A stretch of DNA of 64,000 nucleotides, taken from Amborella trichopoda (taxonomy: Eukaryota > Streptophyta > Magnoliopsida > Amborellales > Amborellaceae). The first letter of the stretch is position 1. Each line of letters opens with the position of its first letter. This document shows, piece after piece, positions 1-8,812 of the stretch. The position numbers and the translations under genes were made by a program. Location of the stretch: contig NW_006499563.1 of assembly GCF_000471905.2 (NCBI RefSeq), forward strand, positions 1,693,296 to 1,757,295. Reading direction: 5' to 3'. The notes under the pieces were generated by a model, which was not told where the DNA came from, searched no databases, and worked only from the letters and a program-made list of their open reading frames with translations.

Positions 1-13
1 GAGGAGAAACATC

Positions 14-440
14 ACAAATGGATGACCCATTTCATAGTGCCTCACACACACACATAGAGTACCCAATGCACTTTAGGGCTTTTGATAGGTGGAGGCCTTG
101 CAAGACACGACCCTTATTTGTATTCTAATTGGAGGGTATTACACCACCAACGGATGACCCATTGCATAGTGCCATGCACATATATTAGGGGGAGCGACCC
201 CCCATGTGACTCACATCCTAACTCCCTTCCTATCATCGAGAGTCAGGGAAAGATTATAACTGTCAGTACAACTTTCTTATCATATCACATTACACTACCA
301 ACGGATGACCCGTTGCGTAGTGCCTCATATTACATTACACTACCAACGGCTGACCCGTTGCGTAGTGCCCCATACATCTTTCTTACCATATCAGATTACA
401 CTACCACTGGATGTCCCATTGGATAGTGCCTTATACACAT
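14..440. repeat. degenerate repeat of a GATGACCC-GTAGTGCC motif, about five copies
   Basis: A motif of about 28 bp built around GGATGACCC and TAGTGCC recurs near 16, 150, 299, 344 and 404. The two copies at 296-385 are adjacent with a 45-bp period; the others are spaced more widely. The short open frames here only read through the repeat. It is part of the downstream half of the putative antisense LTR. Confidence 0.7.
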
Positions 441-990
441 ATCATTTTATCACGGATTATGCTTTCATATCATACCAGAGCATATACATATCATATCAGA
501 GTATGTGCATATCATATCATATTAGAACATGTCTTACTACATGCATCCCTATCATAACAGAGCTTATCTAATTACCATGTATTCATATCGTAACTGAGCA
601 TGTCTTACTTCATTCATTCATATCATAGCTCAGCATATCTCAATATTGTGCATTCATATCAAAATAGAGCATGTCTTATTACATGCATTCATATCATAAC
701 AGAGCATAATTTCATTTCATAACAGAATATGCCTCATTGTCATGCATTCATTTCATAATAGAGCATGAATTCATTTCATAATAGAGTATGCCTTATTATC
801 ATGCATTCATTTTATAACAGAGTATGCCTCATTATCATTCATTCATTTCATAACAGAGCATGCATTCATTCCATAACAAAGTATGCCTCATTATCATGCA
901 TTCATTTCATAACAGAGCATGCATTCATTCCATAACAGAGTATGCCTCATTATTATGCATTTATTTCATAAAAGAGCATGCTTTCATGAA
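440..990. repeat. minisatellite of CATTCAT / CATAACAGAGCATG units
   Basis: Irregular tandem copies of a 30-60 bp unit contain TCATAACAGAG followed by CATGCATTCATTTC. The copies between about 790 and 960 are the most alike. The stretch is AT-rich and non-coding and is continuous with the repeat to its left. Confidence 0.7.
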
Positions 991-2006
991 CACATACCAT
1001 AATAGAGACAGGTTCATATGAAACAACACTATGTCCAAAGCATACTACATATCATCAGGCCCATTAGCTCAAAAGACATCTTCATATTATTTTTCTAGTT
1101 TTTTACAGTGAACACAATCCACCTTTAAAGGAATATCATGAAATTCATAAATCATTTGAACCTAAGACCACTTTCATATCAATTTAGGCTCATAAAAACA
1201 CAACTTTCGTAAGGGGCTAACCCCAAATTTTGGTTTAATGTTTGTCAAACTATTTGGTGTTCTTGAATAGAGTTCCCATCTTCACAATAGAAAATCCAGT
1301 GTGACATTCTCATGGAAAAATAAACATATCTTTCAAACCACAGGGAAGTTTATCATGATTTATCTTTCATTTAAAAGTAGTTTGACTTCATTATGATATA
1401 TCTTAGTAAATAAATAGCTCCACACAAAATCACATAAAATCCCTAGAATTTCATTTTACAAATCTGGCATGCTTCAGCAAATGGTTAATAAACTTTAAAC
1501 CAAAAGAGGTATTGACAAGAGGTCTTTTCCATTTTAAAATAGATTCAAAGGGGTACTTCCCACAAAATTTCATGATCAAAAGAGATATTTACGATACTCA
1601 AATGATTTCACAAACGAGAGTCACAATTCTGGAAAATAGACACACTCTAGCAGGATTTCAGAAACATTCACCCACATTCATAATCACATCCATATTCATA
1701 CTTGAATTTCATATTTTGATAAACTAAGTAAACGTGCATCAATCAAAAACATGAAAACATGAAAATCAGATCCACTTACATTCACTAAAAGAAACTCCAA
1801 GGTTCTTCATAATTTTCACCTCACATGCCAAGCTCCAAAAGATGGGTTCAAGCTCAAGGGTTAAAGGCTGGGAGAGATCTTAAAGTCTTAAGGCTAGAGA
1901 GGGAGAACATGGGTGAGAGAGGGCAAGGAGTAGAGAGAGAGCAAACCCTAATGGATAGGTGTGAAGGGGGTATATATAAGCAAAATGGGGTGGCAACATG
2001 CAAATG

Positions 2007-2250
2007 ACAAGTGGCACATAAGAGGCATGTATGAGGAGAGAGAGGGGAGCAAGCATGGGAGGCATCATCATGGGATGGAAGCATACAATTGACAATGGAC
2101 ACATCATTGGGCATGCATGAGGAGAGAGAAGGGTAAGCATGATAAACATCATCTTGGGATAGAAGCATGAAATTGACAAGTGGCACATCATTGGGAATGC
2201 ATGACGAGAGAGAGGGACCAAGCATGGGATATATAATCATGATGGTTGGA
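2007..2250. repeat. tandem repeat, about three copies of an 83-bp unit
   Basis: The block GACAAGTGGCACAT, then a GCATGCATGAGGAGAGAGA stretch, then AAGCATGGGA recurs at about 2007, 2091 and 2173. It lies just upstream (minus-strand sense) of the putative LTR TATA box. Open frames on both strands here are repeat-driven and lack recognisable domains. Confidence 0.7.
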
Positions 2251-2574
2251 TGCATGCATGAAGAGAAAAAGAAACATGCAAACAAGAGAGAGAAGAAGCT
2301 CCCTTGGACCACCGTACACCACCCGTGTCCAGCGGCGCACACAACCTCCCATGCTCCCAGTAGAGAACTCATCTACCCGCGTTCTCAACGCGCATCCATC
2401 CATTCGTGCTCGCCAGCGCGCCATATCCATCCGCGTCCTATGGCGCAATAGTCTGTTGGTGTTTAACTACACACTGATCAGCCAGTGCTCTCAAAAGTGT
2501 CAGTGCGCCAGCTCACTCGTGCCGACGACTTGGCAACGCACTACAATCACATCGAAAAAGTCCGGATCCTTACA

Positions 2575-2790
2575 CTTTGCCTTTAGGCAACTTTACCAAG
2601 TCATAGGTGCGATTCTTATGAAAGAATTCGATCTCATCTTGCAAAGGTTTAGCCTGCACCCCTTTGTGTTTGTCGGTCTGGGCTTCCTGGTAGCTTTCTA
2701 GTCTACCCTCTTCAATTATATGGAACATAATCCGATGTGGGGTATTTGGTAGAAGGTTTATGTTCCCTAGAGGACTTTCTTACTTCAACT
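2575..2790 (-). pseudogene. copia reverse transcriptase, N-terminal fragment
   Basis: Minus-strand translation gives a basic linker with SSREHKPSTKY, then an ESYQEAQ stretch, then NRTYDLVKLPKGK. This is the standard copia lead-in to reverse transcriptase (EEA...NxTWELVxLPKGK). The match ends abruptly after PKGK at 2575, where the TGTAAGG start of a gypsy LTR follows. No catalytic YVDD box is present because the domain is cut before it. Confidence 0.75.
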
Positions 2791-2989
2791 ATAGGTAGCA
2801 CTTATTGGCTGCTCCCCATGTTCCACCACCCATAACTAGCATGTTTAACTCTTGGGACCCATCCTCTTGTTGCAATTCTCTCACGTCTTCATGTACCACG
2901 ATAGCAGAAACTATGACCGGTTTTGAACCATTGAAGATTCATGACTTTATTGACTTCTTCATGTTTTCAGTGGTAAGGTCTTCTTGAAA

Positions 2990-3560
2990 GACCCCATCCT
3001 TACTTCTGATCACATTCTTGTTCTTCGGATCCTATAGTTCATCTGAGTACCCTAAGAAGATATATAAGAGTGCTTTCTTATCCAACTTGGACTGTTGTTC
3101 CTTGGGTGTGTACACCAATGCCTTTCACCCGAAGAAGAAATAACGGGGACCAATTTATTAGGTAGCATGCAGTGATGACTGTTTCACCCTAATGCAGCTT
3201 TGGTAACTTGGCAGCGGATAGCATACTCCTAACTCTCTCTAAAATGGTGCGATTCATTCTCTCTACTACACCATTATTCTATTGTCTTTTCGTGCCTTAC
3301 GCCACGCTTGACACATTAACTTTTGACGGCCTTCGAGGTGTACTCTCCCCCATTGTACAATTTGAGATACTTCAGCAGCTTGCCTACCTCCCTTTCTACC
3401 TTATCAAGGAAATTCTGAAAGATCTCAAACACTTGATCTTTCGATTTTATTAAGTATACCCACATCTTTCTTAAAGCATCATCGATGAAGGTGACGAAGT
3501 ATGATGCGTCATCAACTGACTTAAAATCCATAGGACCACACACATCTGAATACACCAGAT
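2990..3560 (-). pseudogene. copia integrase fragment, frames broken
   Basis: The minus-strand frame 3555-3316 carries SDVCGPM, then YFVTFIDDALRKMWVYL, then NGGEY, which are core landmarks of the copia rve domain. The residue before NGGEY is Tyr where the family has the second catalytic Asp, so the enzyme would be inactive. Further left (about 3130-3040) comes the typical integrase C-terminal stretch around VHTPKEQQSKLD and FLGYSDE. Several stops interrupt the frame. Confidence 0.85.
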
Positions 3561-3631
3561 CCTAGATTTTTGTATCTTTAGAGCTCTTACGAGAGAAAGA
3601 TACTCTATGTTGTTTGCCTAGCAAATAATGG

Positions 3632-4118
3632 TCATGTGGTGTTAGAGATGCATTCTTGATATTGGGAAAAATCTATTTCTTTGTTAAGATTTGAATTTTT
3701 ATTTTCACTCATGTGGCTTATTCGTCTGTGCCACATGTCTAGTGAGGGTTCTTTTATAGCGGCATTAACTTCGTCATTAGAGACATGTTCTTGTTTTTTG
3801 TAGAGTGAGCAACACTTTTTGCCCTTTGCTATGACAAGAGATCCCTTTATCAGCTTCCAACGTCCATTACCGAACACTGAGTGGGTACCCTTCATCATCT
3901 AAATACCTTCTTGAGATGAGGTACAGATGGATATCTGGTGCATGTTTGATGCCTTTTAGTACAAGCTTCATCCCAATATCAGTTTTGATGTGTACATCTC
4001 CCTTACTCACAATCTTTGAGGAATTGTTGTTCCCCATCTTTACAGATCCAAAATCTCCCATTCTGTAAGAAGAAAAATAGTATCTATGTGGGATATGAAA
4101 CGATGCTCCGATATTCAC
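3632..4118 (-). pseudogene. copia protease and gag-pre-integrase fragment
   Basis: Frame 4118-3867 carries NIGASFHI, SSYRMGDFGSVKMGN and KGIKHAPDIHLYLIS, the copia aspartic protease region. The active-site Asp of the DSGAS motif is Asn here. Frame 3898-3632 carries MWHRRISHMSE, the gag-pre-integrase LWHxRLGHMS motif. The two frames overlap only through a frameshift near 3880, so the polyprotein is broken. Confidence 0.85.
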
Positions 4119-4190
4119 AACCCAGTCTGAGTTTCATGAACTTGATGCAATATTGATGCACTCGTTACCATAGTTTCCAACCACACTAAC

Positions 4191-4846
4191 ATGTGTAGTT
4201 ACTGCAGTGGTTTTCTTGTCGTCATTCTTGGCATTTTCCTCATCCTGTTCTTTCTTGAGCTTTCAGCACCCTTTTTTGATGTGCCCTTCCTTAGTACAAT
4301 GAAATCACGTGATCTCCTTTTCCATCTTCGATCTAACTTTATCATTAGATTGGTTCGATCGGTTTTGGTTCTCATTCCTGAACCTTCATCGATTTTTGAC
4401 AAGAGCTTGTGATTTCGATGTGTCAATATCCCATTAGGAGTTACCCACAAAGACTACAAGGGTCTTCCAATTGTTCAGTACTGAATAGAGCAAAAAAAGA
4501 GCTTGTAGCTCATCTTCCAGGAGCAACTTCATTGTTGCAAGTTGGTTAACAATGCTTTGAACCTCATTTAGGTACTCTGCAATGGATCCCCCATCACTGA
4601 ACTTCATATTCACAAATTTCCAGATCAAGAACGTCTTATTTTCGGCGATCGTCTTCTTGTACAAGTCATGTATTTTATCCCACTATGACTTGCCGGATGT
4701 CTACATCCACACATGATGGAACACATTTTCGTCCATCCATTATTGAATAGTTCTGAGAGCCTTTTAGTTTAGTTTCTTCCACTCATCGTCTGTCATACCT
4801 TTAGGCTTGTGTTATATCCATTCAATGGGTGTGTACAAGTCCCTAC
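4191..4846 (-). pseudogene. copia gag, main part, frames broken
   Basis: The minus strand from 4846 shows PKGMTDDEW, then YKKTIAENKTFLIWKFVNMKF, then EYLNEVQSIVNQL and LQALFLLYSVLNNWKTLVV. These are the ordered landmarks of the UBN2-type copia gag. The following frame (4450-4199) is basic and leads toward the zinc-knuckle region. The N-terminal codons of the same gag lie on the far side of the hAT insertion at 7181-7244, where a minus-strand ATG at 7244 begins MASLNGNI. Confidence 0.8.
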
Positions 4847-4915
4847 TGTATACCTAAGGGTGGCAAAGGGTTAGGTCTAGGTAGACCACACCCACACCCA
4901 CACTCGAAATAGACT

Positions 4916-6062
4916 TGTAGATACCCCATTTTAAATATGGCAAATTTCGTAGTTTTCTGAACCCTTAGGACCACAATACCATAGTAAACCCTAAATCCAT
5001 AGTTCACACAGCCTACCTTGTGACCTAGAACCAATCTGCTTACTCAGAACCTAGTAAATACCCTGTTTTGACCCAGAATCCTGCGGACGCCCTGTTTTAC
5101 CAAAAACCTCATTAAAAATAGTAAACAAATCCTTTTTGACCCAAATTTTCTTCGAGAGCTTCACAAGAGGCTGAGATACACACTGGAATTAATAAAATTC
5201 AGTTTTGGTCAAATTGGGTTTGAGCGACACTCGCAGTGTCGCCCAGCTCAAACTGGTCGACACCACTGCTGTCGCCCAACCCCTTTTGGCCCAAATTTGG
5301 AATTTTCCTTCTTGGGTCGATTTCTTTCCCATTTGTGATGATTTTTACCTTTTTATTTGGGAGACACTAAGCGTGTTGCTTGGGCGACACCACCAGTGTC
5401 TCCTAGATCCGTATCTCAAAAAATGGAATTTTTTGCTAGAGGATCTGTTGGTTATGGAAAGATATCCTTCCCAACAGATCCTTGGCCCTTATATAATCTC
5501 TTTTTCATGTACATTTGAGAGAAAAAGATTGAAACCCTAAAAAACAAATATTGAAAATCCTAGAGAGACCTCTTGAGAGAAACTTAGAGAGAAAACCCTA
5601 ACTTTGAACCCTAAGCCTGAAAACCCTAAACCTTAGATCTCTAGGGCACAACAACCCTAGTTCTAGAACCATCTCCAAGGCACAACAACTCTTTTACATC
5701 AGACATATGTTGGTCAACATCCGAATCAGAGAGGCAAAGAGGACGTTGATTTTGATGCGGACGAATGCTCGAAGGCTCGAGAGTTCTGGGCCATCCGGCC
5801 CAGTTCGGTATTGTTTCTTACCCTTTCCTTCTTCTTCTTCTCACTGTTTTATTTTATTTTGATCTATTTTGATTAGTTTGCTTCGAAATCGTGTTTTGAT
5901 GTTTTGGATCATGCTGGCTCTGCCACAGATTTGAGAGCAGATATGCTCGTTTTCAGGCAGATCTGGCCTCATATCTGAATTCGATTTGTCCCACTTTATC
6001 TACCATATCTTTTTCAACAGTTTAAGGTGTCAAGATCCGAGAGATCTTTTACATCGTAAACA
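4916..6062 (+). mobile_element. solo gypsy LTR inside the hAT element
   Basis: It starts TGTAGATACCCCATTTTAA and ends ATCGTAAACA, flanked by perfect 5-bp duplications AGACT (4911-4915 and 6063-6067). Start, middle (GAGAGGCAAAGAGGACG, CTCGAAGGCTCGAGAG, GCAGATCTGGCCTCA) and end all match the LTRs of the gypsy element at 16690-25011, so it is an older or divergent member of that family. A run of AAACCCTA telobox-like motifs at 5530-5640 marks the transcribed leader. Internal sequence and the second LTR are gone, as after LTR-LTR recombination. Confidence 0.85.
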
Positions 6063-6207
6063 AGACTATATGAACCCGGACTCAAACTAGTCCAAATTTA
6101 ACGGACCCATACCCGTACCTAATATGAAATTTTAGATTGGGGACTCGGACCCGTACCCGACACTAGCTATTGAGGGGGTTTGGAAATAGTTTCCCTATGC
6201 TTCTACT

Positions 6208-6257
6208 TTTATAAATCTCGACCAATTTATTTCTTTCTATTCCTATCGATGTGGGAT
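6208..6257 (-). promoter_or_regulatory. snRNA-type promoter motif pair (USE and TATA), pointing left
   Basis: On the minus strand ATCCCACATCG (6257-6247) matches the plant snRNA upstream sequence element RTCCCACATCG. A TATAAA box follows at 6213-6208, 33 nt later. Known plant Pol II snRNA promoters keep these two boxes about 33-34 nt apart, against about 24 nt for Pol III. No recognisable snRNA lies downstream; the sequence there runs into the solo LTR. Function is inference. Confidence 0.5.
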
Positions 6258-6611
6258 TAATCTTCCTGTATATAAATAACAACCTCTCTTATCTTATCAC
6301 TTCATACTTACTTCTGTTGGTCTGAGGTGAACTCTTAAACATTGCCTTAAATATAATTTTTGGCAACACACGCCGTTCTCCGGTCATCATCTAAGGCACC
6401 CTTTACCCGAAACATTGCTTTGATACAGGGGCTAAGAGCCTGAAGCTCAATATGCTAAGCCTGAACCTCTTCCCTATTCTACCACTCGGCCTCTCTTTCT
6501 TCATCCTCTCCTTCTCGTCGACACCCCAATTACCATTTTCTCGATCTCAAAACCTAGGGCACAAAATCCACATTCATTAATTGAGTTGATCACCTTTGGA
6601 TCGAGTGAGAG

Positions 6612-6870
6612 ATGGATGATTTTTTAGGCCTTTTGCAAGATCACTTTGGCTTCAAGCCTCAACGTAAATAGGCTCCCATTTCTGCTCCAAAATGCTCGAG
6701 CTCTAGTTGTAACATGGGTGATTCTATGAAATCACTGACAATTAGTCACGGAAATGGCAATGATTTTTTTGGTTCCTTGAATAACTGGAGTTGCCATGAT
6801 CTGATGGGCTTAGGGGTCTTTGATAATGTTTTGGGGGCCCACCAATGTGCAGGTGGGAATTTTTTTAACT
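6612..6870 (+). pseudogene. auxilin-like N-terminal gene fragment with an in-frame stop
   Basis: ATG at 6612 opens MDDFLGLLQDHFGFKPQRK, then a TAG stop, then APISAPKCSSSS, and continues in the same frame through SHGNGNDFFGSLNNW and DLMGLGVFDNVLG to about 6840. Plant auxilin/J-domain-like proteins begin with a similar GxKPQGKSAPM block followed by Ser-rich and DxFGxF/DDLLG clathrin-type motifs. The stop replaces the Ser of KSAPM. The fragment lies wholly within a hAT element. It ends in a GA dinucleotide run with no J-domain. Homology is by recalled motif only. Confidence 0.35.
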
Positions 6871-6925
6871 CAGAGAGAGAGAGAGAGATAATTGTTGTTG
6901 CTTTGTGGGTTGGAAAAATCTTTCA

Positions 6926-6974
6926 GTCCCACATCGAAAGATTTAGAGAGGTAAATGTGGGGGTTCACTATAAA
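6926..6974 (+). promoter_or_regulatory. snRNA-type promoter motif pair (USE and TATA), pointing right
   Basis: GTCCCACATCG at 6926-6936 matches the plant snRNA USE consensus, and TATAAA follows at 6969-6974, 32 nt later, the Pol II snRNA spacing. It mirrors the minus-strand pair at 6257-6208, so the two face outward from the captured gene fragment. Predicted transcription would start near 7000 and run through the hAT end into the copia flank. No known snRNA start is seen there. Confidence 0.5.
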
Positions 6975-7180
6975 ATGAAGGGTAGGTTTCAAAAGGGGTA
7001 AGAAACTTCGGGTCCAGGGAAGGGTATGGGCGGGTCCACTAGTACCAGGACCTATACCCGAGAGTCCATTAAGAAGGACCTGGACCCTATCCACGGGTCC
7101 AAGATTTGGACCCATACTCGGACTTGTGTCGGGTATACCCGGCAAGTTCAGGGTCGGGTCCAGGTCCATTGCCAGCCCTA

Positions 7181-7244
7181 TGTATAACAAATCTTCTCTC
7201 TTTGGCTTCCAAATGATCTAGATATTCCCGTTGAGTGATGCCAT
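7181..7244 (-). pseudogene. copia gag N-terminal codons, separated by a hAT insertion
   Basis: The minus-strand ATG at 7244 opens with MASLNGNI, a stop, then IIWKPKREDLLY. This matches the usual start of copia gag (NYxxWKxxMEDLL). The frame reaches the hAT target duplication at 7181-7188, and matching gag coding resumes at 4846 on the other side. The in-frame stop after NGNI is an independent lesion. Confidence 0.7.
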
Positions 7245-7249
7245 CCTAC

Positions 7250-7550
7250 TCCCGGCATTGGAATCCATCCTTAATCTACACAAACTGTCTTTCCACACCC
7301 CTTTCTTCTATTCACTGACGATCACCATCTATCAAGCTACTAATGTCGACCAAGTATTCGTTGTTGGTCAAGTATCTGTCGACAGTCAAGGATCCACCGT
7401 CGGTCAAGTATCCGTCATCTGTCAAGCATCCATCGTCATTCAAGTATATGTCAGTGGTCAAGAATTCACCGGCTGTCAATTTATCGGTGGTTAAATATCC
7501 GTCGACGGTCAAGTATACGTCGGCGATCAAGTACTCACTCACTGTTAGGG
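7250..7550. repeat. degenerate about 21-bp tandem repeat (GTCAAGTATCCGTCG) in the copia leader
   Basis: About ten imperfect copies of a unit with GTCAAGTATCCGTC occur between 7345 and 7550, with weaker GGTCAAGG copies to 7640. They lie between the copia 5' LTR and the gag start, so they belong to the untranslated leader. Both strands read open across the block only because the unit length is close to a multiple of three. A degenerate PBS-like string lies at 7250-7265. Confidence 0.7.
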
Positions 7551-7921
7551 TGTCAATGTGAGTCACTGGCAGTCAAAGTGATTCACTGTTGGTCAAGGTT
7601 GTGACCAACGGTCCATCGGTCAATCGGTCAAGACCTTCTTTGCACAGTAACCACTCACCAATAGTCTCTACTGACAATGTGTCCCAAAACATTCTATTCG
7701 AAGGTCAAATATGAGCCCATCCTGCAAGGAGGTTTTCTTCCTTGCTCGTCCTACAACCGTTTCGTTATACCCTCAAACGATGATAGGGATGACCAAGCAG
7801 TGTGTCAGAGTCAAGGGAAACGTACTCAGATATCACTTTTTGGGCTTACTCAGTCAAGCCTATCGCACGAATATAGATGCGCAATAGAGCCCAGATTTAT
7901 GGAACACAAAATATACCAAAA

Positions 7922-8738
7922 TGTTGTCTGTGTGTATGAGTAGGAAAATATACAGTAAAGTAAATAAAATAAAATATCTTATTGGCATTGAGATTTGTGT
8001 GGTTCACCTTTTCAGGCTACGTCCACACAGGAGAAATAGATAAATCCATTATTAAAATAATAGTTACAATATTCTTCCAAAAAACAAGCTTTATTGAGAA
8101 ATATGATTTATTAAGGTTTTCTGAAGAGTTTTTTCTTTCTAGATTTTTTCTTTTTGAGGTTTTTTTTCGTTTGAGAGGTTTTTTTTTTCTAAAGGCTTTC
8201 TCTCTTAAAAAGAAAATGTTCTCTTTCTCTCTTTAAAAGACTTTTCTCTTCTTCTTCTCTCTTCAAAAAGGGTAACTTTCTATCTCTTCTTCATCTCTCA
8301 GAGAAAGCTCTCTCTATTGTTCTAATACACCAAAAGAGTTACGCGGAAAGAAGAGGTAGAAAATGGCGAGAGGGAACAACAAACACTACACATGTTTTCC
8401 CTTTTTATCTCACAAAGTTTTATCGTATGAGAAGATATCCCTATTGTCTCCTACTAAAAAAGATAATGATAGTCTCTTTTGTAACAATCAACTCACATGA
8501 ATAGTTATCCACTTATAACAACTCAATAGATTGTTGTCACTTAATACCCATTCAATGAGATATTATCACGAGTTTCCGTCCTTCATGGGAGGGGACACGT
8601 CACAGAGACATCCATCCTTCCATTTCCACAAATTATCTCCTCTAATGTTTTGCTCACGTTGGTGTAGTATGTGTCCCTTTAATAAATCTTGCTCGTTGAG
8701 ACGTTTGTCTCTTGAAGACTTGAGACCAAGTGCCAACA
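7922..8738 (-). mobile_element. copia 5' LTR (817 bp), antisense
   Basis: On the minus strand the LTR starts TGTTGGCACTTGGTCTC at 8738 and ends CAGACAACA at 7922, i.e. TG...CA. Near its 3' end (8035-7985) is the characteristic plant copia string around GTGGACGTAGCCTGAAAAGG and GAACCACACAAATCT. Just inside at 7915-7910 is TTGGTAT, a possible remnant of the TGGTATCAGAGC initiator-Met tRNA primer site; a second PBS-like string occurs at 7250-7265, so the primer site is uncertain. A CT-rich run at 8100-8330 is part of the LTR. Confidence 0.6.
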
Positions 8739-8812
8739 ACTTTAAAGAAGGAAGTTCAAGAGGGTGAGACATGGATCTCATGGGGTACCGAGAGAGAGGA
8801 TGAGACGGGACG

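Larger units (their letters stand above)
1..2574 (-). mobile_element. antisense gypsy-type LTR, running off the window start
   Basis: Read on the minus strand, the stretch begins at 2574 with TGTAAGGATCCGGAC, the TGTAA-type start of long plant Ty3/gypsy LTRs. It begins exactly where copia reverse transcriptase coding sequence stops. About 600 bp inward, at 1965-1980, a minus-strand TATATATA box precedes a CT-rich leader and a possible splice donor (AATGTAAGT). Short tandem repeats fill the downstream part (14-440 and 440-990). The layout matches the complete solo LTR at 60802-62638: short upstream part, long downstream part, tandem repeats near the end. No protein-coding homology is seen. The 3' end and target duplication lie outside the window, so assignment to the chromovirus-like lineage is inference. 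Confidence 0.45.
4855..7180. mobile_element. hAT-type DNA transposon, non-autonomous, inserted in copia gag
   Basis: The left end TAAGGGTGGCAAAGG (4855) and the inverted right end TAGGGCTGGCAATGG (7180 inward) agree at 12 of 15 positions and fit the TAGGGxTGGCAA ends of plant hAT elements. The flanks are TGTATACC (4847-4854) and TGTATAAC (7181-7188), an 8-bp duplication with one mismatch, as expected for hAT. Subterminal sequence is rich in GGACCC/GGGTCC repeats (6070-6160 and 7005-7165). No transposase is present. Without the solo LTR nested inside, the element is about 1.2 kb. It contains an auxilin-like gene fragment. Confidence 0.75.
2575..8738 (-). mobile_element. Ty1/copia retrotransposon, 5' part, antisense and interrupted
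   Basis: Reading leftwards, the element has a 5' LTR (8738-7922), a leader, gag, protease, gag-pre-integrase, integrase and the start of reverse transcriptase. That order is the copia order. All reading frames are broken by stops and frameshifts, so the copy is dead. It is interrupted in gag by a hAT element (4855-7180) and truncated in reverse transcriptase at 2575 by an antisense gypsy LTR. Polymerase core, RNase H and the 3' LTR would lie left of the window. The gag and integrase wording resembles the widespread plant copia group whose gag carries the LYERKTAQNK-type motif. Confidence 0.85.

Noticed and set aside
1854-2372. 172-codon minus-strand frame with repeated CMPNDV units
   Set aside because: It translates the 83-bp tandem repeat; no known domain and AT/GA-biased composition.
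6975-7060. snRNA gene downstream of the plus-strand USE/TATA pair
   Set aside because: The sequence where transcription should start does not resemble the conserved 5' ends of U1, U2, U4 or U5 snRNA, and no Sm-site-like context was recognised.
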